From: Ulota crispa
Lineage: Eukaryota; Streptophyta; Bryopsida; Orthotrichales; Orthotrichaceae
Length of the DNA: 64,000 nucleotides
Assembly: GCA_963920765.1 (NCBI GenBank)
Contig: OY987242.1
Coordinates: 35,984,002 to 36,048,001, forward strand
Reading direction: 5' to 3'
Made by a program: the position numbers and the translations under genes. The notes below the pieces were generated by a model. That model was not told the origin of the DNA, made no database searches, and saw only the letters and a list, made by a program, of their open reading frames with translations. Below are positions 60,103 to 64,000 of this stretch, piece by piece; the first letter of the stretch is position 1, and each line of letters begins with the position of its first letter.

Positions 60103-61532
60103 ATTGGTGCAAGTTGAGATAAAAATAAGCCATCCGGTGTCCTCAAATACCACTGAACATTTCCACCTCAGCTCTACGACTCTGTACCATCGAAGGGACA
60201 TGTGGCAAGTACGAAATCTCTTGAAGTAGGGCTTCTGTGTCTGAACTCTGAAGTTTATGATTGGGAGAATGTCAGAAAGCATTGCTTTAGCTTTCCTCTT
60301 GTTCGCCGGTGTTCAGAAAGGATAGGGCAGCCTTTAAAATTGGTTTTTTCGTTGGTCGCGCAACAGGCACCCACTAGGTAAGGCAAATATGGATAGAAAT
60401 GGATAGATTCAACAAAGTGTGAACGTTCACCCATAAATCCTTCTATTATTAGTATCTTTTGTCCAAATTCTAGCAAACCTGGTATAAGCCTGAGGAGAGA
60501 TTTGGCAATTTCATTCATTTTTTCACCCAATTTTGGTAGCCAGTCACTAATTGAGGTATCCATCAAAAAAATGAGTGTAGATTACAACAACTCGATTTTA
60601 TGAAATATCGACATGCTTTTTTGGACTGTCCTAAAGTTCAAAATTTTTAATCCAAATAAAGACTTTGGAGATAAATGCAAAATATTGGAAGATTTATGTC
60701 GCCCAACTTTTGGAGACCTCTTGATATTTTGCAAACATAATGAATTGCATGAACAATCCAAGTTTAGCCAAGTATGGCATGCGTTGAGATCATTGTATTT
60801 CATGTTCATTTTAACAAAAGTAACTAGAGAATCATCAATGTTTTTATTGTAGTACATTTTTGATAGAATTTTGAATTTTTATATTCAAGTTTTCTATTAA
60901 AGTTTCCATGATTTTTTTGGTAAATGTAATCAATTAGTTCCAATCTAAAATTAAAACTTTGCAATTCATATTCATACATCAACTCTAAAATATTCCTCCA
61001 TGTCATTCTTTGTAAAGTATTTTTACAAACCTTCAACCCTGTGAACACCATATTAGATAAATTGGGAAAAAGAGTACATTCTAGGACTTTCACTATTTCT
61101 GTCATAATGTAAAATTTAGCATATTACAAAAAAAAAGCATGCAATTTCTTTTGCTATTTTGTGAGCGTAAAATGTTGAGTCATGAGTATTGAGCAGCAAG
61201 TCAAGATTCAACTTGTGAACAAGGATTGATTTTGAACTCAAAATTGATGACAAAACTAAAAAATACTGTAGATTTTTTGAGAGATAAAATTTTAAAATGC
61301 ACAAGTATAGGGCTCTATGTACACGGTTATAGGTGAAATTTAGTATTTTGACAAAAAATCTAAACTCATGGTTCACTACTCACAAATCCTAGCTCATGGT
61401 ACAACATTCTCCCATCAATACATGTTGCTTGCTATAAGTCCTATGCGTTTGCATTATCTACTTCACAATTCAAGATTGGGATTCAATCCCAAAATGAAAA
61501 CTTGTTACATATTATTTCAAAATCAAAATTGT
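60103..61532. other. AT-rich intergenic sequence
   Basis: A lone family D end lies near 61045-61085 (ATAAATTGGGAAAAAGAGTA). No gene recognised. Confidence 0.35.
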
Positions 61533-63273
61533 TTAACCCCTAAAGACCCAAATATCCCTTCAAGGGATAAAAGGATTTTGGGCATGTACCTACAACTAAG
61601 CTGGTTTATGTGATTTTTTGAAAATTTTGTTGAAGGTGGAGATTTCAAAGACCTATGAGGCATCTAATTTTTTCTTTATTCCAACATTTGATGGAGAGAT
61701 TATGCAAAAATTTCCAAAACTAGGCAAGAAGGGGTGGTTTGGGCAAGGCCTCCTCTTTGTAAGTGGATGTTGACTCCAAAGAGGGTTAGGCCTTATGGGC
61801 ACAAGGTGAGGACACTTGGGTAAGGGGGGGTGGAGTGGAAGGAGCTTGTCTTGGGGGATTCCCAAGTCCCAACCCTCCATTCCTTTTGCCCCTAGTAAAA
61901 TTTGGTACTTAAACCTTTTGAGCAGTTGAGTATTTTTTTTAACTTTTAAAATTTTCCAAGTTGTAATGCGCTAAGATTCCTTGGTTTTCACTATTTGGAT
62001 TAGTGTAATTCAAATTTTTGAATTTTACATAAATCCTCCAATTTTGCCTAGTGTATATGCAAATTTCATGACCTTCTAACATTCAAAGATTTTTTGAAGT
62101 ATATTGCACATTGCCAATTTGAAAATTTCCCCACACATACCTAACTTGGTCTCTATATGGAGCACTTAAACATCAACTTTGTGTAGAGCAATTGTTTTTG
62201 TTATAAGAGTGGTTAAAGGCTTTTGAAATTGTTGAGCAAGAAGGCGAATAACTTTTTTCTTTGCATCAGATTTCAATACCTCACTCTCTCCATCTAAAAT
62301 GAGTTGATATTTTTTCACAAGTACCTCCTATAGTCTAAGGCAAAATCTTGTGGTTGGATTTTAAAAAAAAACTTATTTTCTTACCTTTCCACTTGGGCAA
62401 TGGCACAATCAGGGTACTCAAAAAGGACTCCTTAACTTCAATTTGGCTATACCCATGATACTTTTGCTATTTATTAAGTCTTACTAGATAGTGCTTTGCT
62501 ATTAATTTTTTGGCAAGAAGTTGCTTATACTTGTAGATTAGAAGAAAAAAAATACAATTTTTCAAATGATGAATGGTATCATGTCTAAATGAGTGATTAT
62601 GTGAGAAGTTCTAAAACTATCTCATTTCATAAAAATGAAGCAAAGGACTCATCTGGACAACAAATTTGGTTAGTAGGAATTAGGTTAATACATTTATAGT
62701 TGTGCAAGCTTCTATGGTCCATGAATTTGAAGTGTATTAGTCCATACATTATTAAAACTAGTTGTTATGAATTCTTTTAGGGACACTTTCATGAGAGTTT
62801 TTCCACGTCCAATAAAGAACATTAAAAAATTGTAATTTTTTAAAAAAGTGGCAAAAGCATGCACATATACTTGTTTCTAGGTGCACATATGGTCAAAATT
62901 ATTAAAATGTTAATAATTCATTTTAGGGAGCCATTACAAATTACAAGTCAACAAAAGTCTGGATCAAGACATTTGGGTTCTAATCACTTTTATGGTGTGA
63001 AAAAAGATCAAGAAAGTCCTTTTGATGGAAGGAACACTTTCTAAATGAATGTCTTAATGTAAGGAAAGCTTAAGAAAAATGTTTCATCACTTGCAAGTTC
63101 AAACTTTTATCTAAACAAAAATAATCCAGACTCCTTAGGAAAGAGTCCTTTCCGAAGGTCTAGCAGGCCCTTTCGAGGATACCTTGATCGTACCATCACC
63201 CACTCATTTCCCTAAAAATGGGCAATTCTGAGTGACTTTTGTAGAAAAAAGGGCTTGGATATTTAAAGGTTAA
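61533..63273 (+). mobile_element. P15: TTAA-flanked element, subtype b, interrupted
   Basis: Ends read inward CCCCTAAAGACCCAAATATC and CCTTTAAATATCCAAGCCC, with TTAA outside. Inner palindrome TATCCCTTCAAGGGATA at the left end. Without the inner insertion (62395-63201) it is about 935 bp, the family length. Confidence 0.75.
62395..63201. mobile_element. V: 807-bp inverted-repeat insertion inside P15
   Basis: Ends read inward GGGCAATGGCACAATCAGGG and GGGTGATGGTACGATCAAGG, differing only by transitions. ACT stands next to each end, a possible target duplication. Comparison with P9 places the insertion between TTACCTTT and the CACTT/CCC region. No family is assigned. Confidence 0.6.
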
Positions 63274-64000
63274 GATAATTGAAATGATAGCTAGAAATTT
63301 TGAAAATAAATAGACTAATACAGATTGAAAAGATGGTGTCTTTCATCACTATCTACCCAATACATATCCTACAAAGTCGCTAAAGAGGAATAGGAGTTTT
63401 TGATTACTTAGCCTCGTTTATGTCAAGAAATTGGCACTTTTCATGTTCATTCTCAAAAACCATCAAAATCACTAGAATTTTTTTTACATTAGCCTTCCTT
63501 GACATTCTTGCATAACTTTGTATATAAATTATGTTTGTGACAATATTTTCGTACATTGTGTGATAAATCCAAACGTTGTAATTTCAGATGTTGTAGTTTC
63601 CTACCTTGCTTCTTTGCATAGAATAGGTTACTGTATTCCCAGTTTAGTAAAGTACAACCATCATTAATTTTGTCCTCATGTTTAGTAAACTTCAAATGAA
63701 AAAACCCCTCACAAGGTTTATCCCACATATTCTAGGTTAGTCAGTAAATTGTGAAATGAAAAAGAATAAAAAAGTACTCTAAAACCTTAGCATTAAGCCC
63801 ATCACAAATTACATGGTGTAATGTACATGGAAAATAAAAAACTTCATTATTAGAATAAACGTTGGATTTCACTCTTATATTGATCCTTATTTGCATGTTA
63901 GGTAAATTGGAATTCAGTCAAACAAACCATATAGGAAAAAACAGACAATGCCATCTGCTGGCCCCTCTGAAGAAAGGTTTAAGGTCACAAAACAATCGCC
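63274..64000. other. AT-rich right flank
   Basis: No gene or paired repeat recognised; the frame 63489-63728 (minus) looks random. Confidence 0.4.

Noticed and set aside
61040-61090. Family D end
   Set aside because: Only one end is recognisable; the second could not be found nearby.
1-64000. LTR retrotransposons, tRNA and rRNA genes
   Set aside because: No polyprotein motifs, paired long terminal repeats with primer-binding sites, or cloverleaf sequences were seen; by eye a decayed copy could be missed.

Overview
This is nuclear DNA of a land plant. Two intron-containing genes of plant type are embedded in AT-rich sequence full of small inverted-repeat transposons. I cannot name the species. 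The protein families (trihelix factor, CDPK-related kinase) and plant-type CACTA and Helitron ends point to an embryophyte; the TTAA-flanked transposon family described below is not one I associate with flowering plants, so a bryophyte, lycophyte, fern or other large-genome lineage is possible.

Genes. A trihelix (Myb/SANT-like) transcription-factor gene lies at 6362-10877 (4 exons, 331 aa predicted). Its three introns carry an interrupted tandem duplication and several miniature elements. A complete CDPK-related protein kinase (CRK) gene lies at 20509-25168 (11 exons, 595 aa predicted), with short introns free of recognisable elements. A promoter-like block with a TATA box and pyrimidine-rich leader is at about 57945-58020; the transcription unit it would serve is unidentified. 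No rRNA, tRNA, CRISPR or organellar gene was recognised.

Repeats. I could delimit about 45 miniature elements from paired ends. The largest family (called P here, 15 members) has TTAA on both sides and inverted ends beginning CCCCTAAAGG; this is the signature of piggyBac-type transposition. Two members sit inside another repeat (family D), which shows the unoccupied target. Other groups: CACTA-type hairpins (C1-C3), Helitron-like elements (F1-F3, H2), a hAT-type element with a perfect 8-bp target duplication and a tandemly triplicated end (N), elements with ends starting GGGAA next to TA (E, G, Q, S), the AAGGTA-ended group (K, L, M), and families B, D, R and T. Nesting is common; the deepest case is E1 containing F1 containing C1.

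Layout: 1-5.6 kb repeats; 5.6-10.9 kb trihelix gene; 10.9-19.2 kb nested repeats; 19.2-26.1 kb CRK gene and flanks; 26-64 kb repeats and unassigned AT-rich DNA, with a possible orphan transcription unit at 57.9-59 kb. No transposase was found, so the visible elements are non-autonomous and would depend on enzymes encoded elsewhere.
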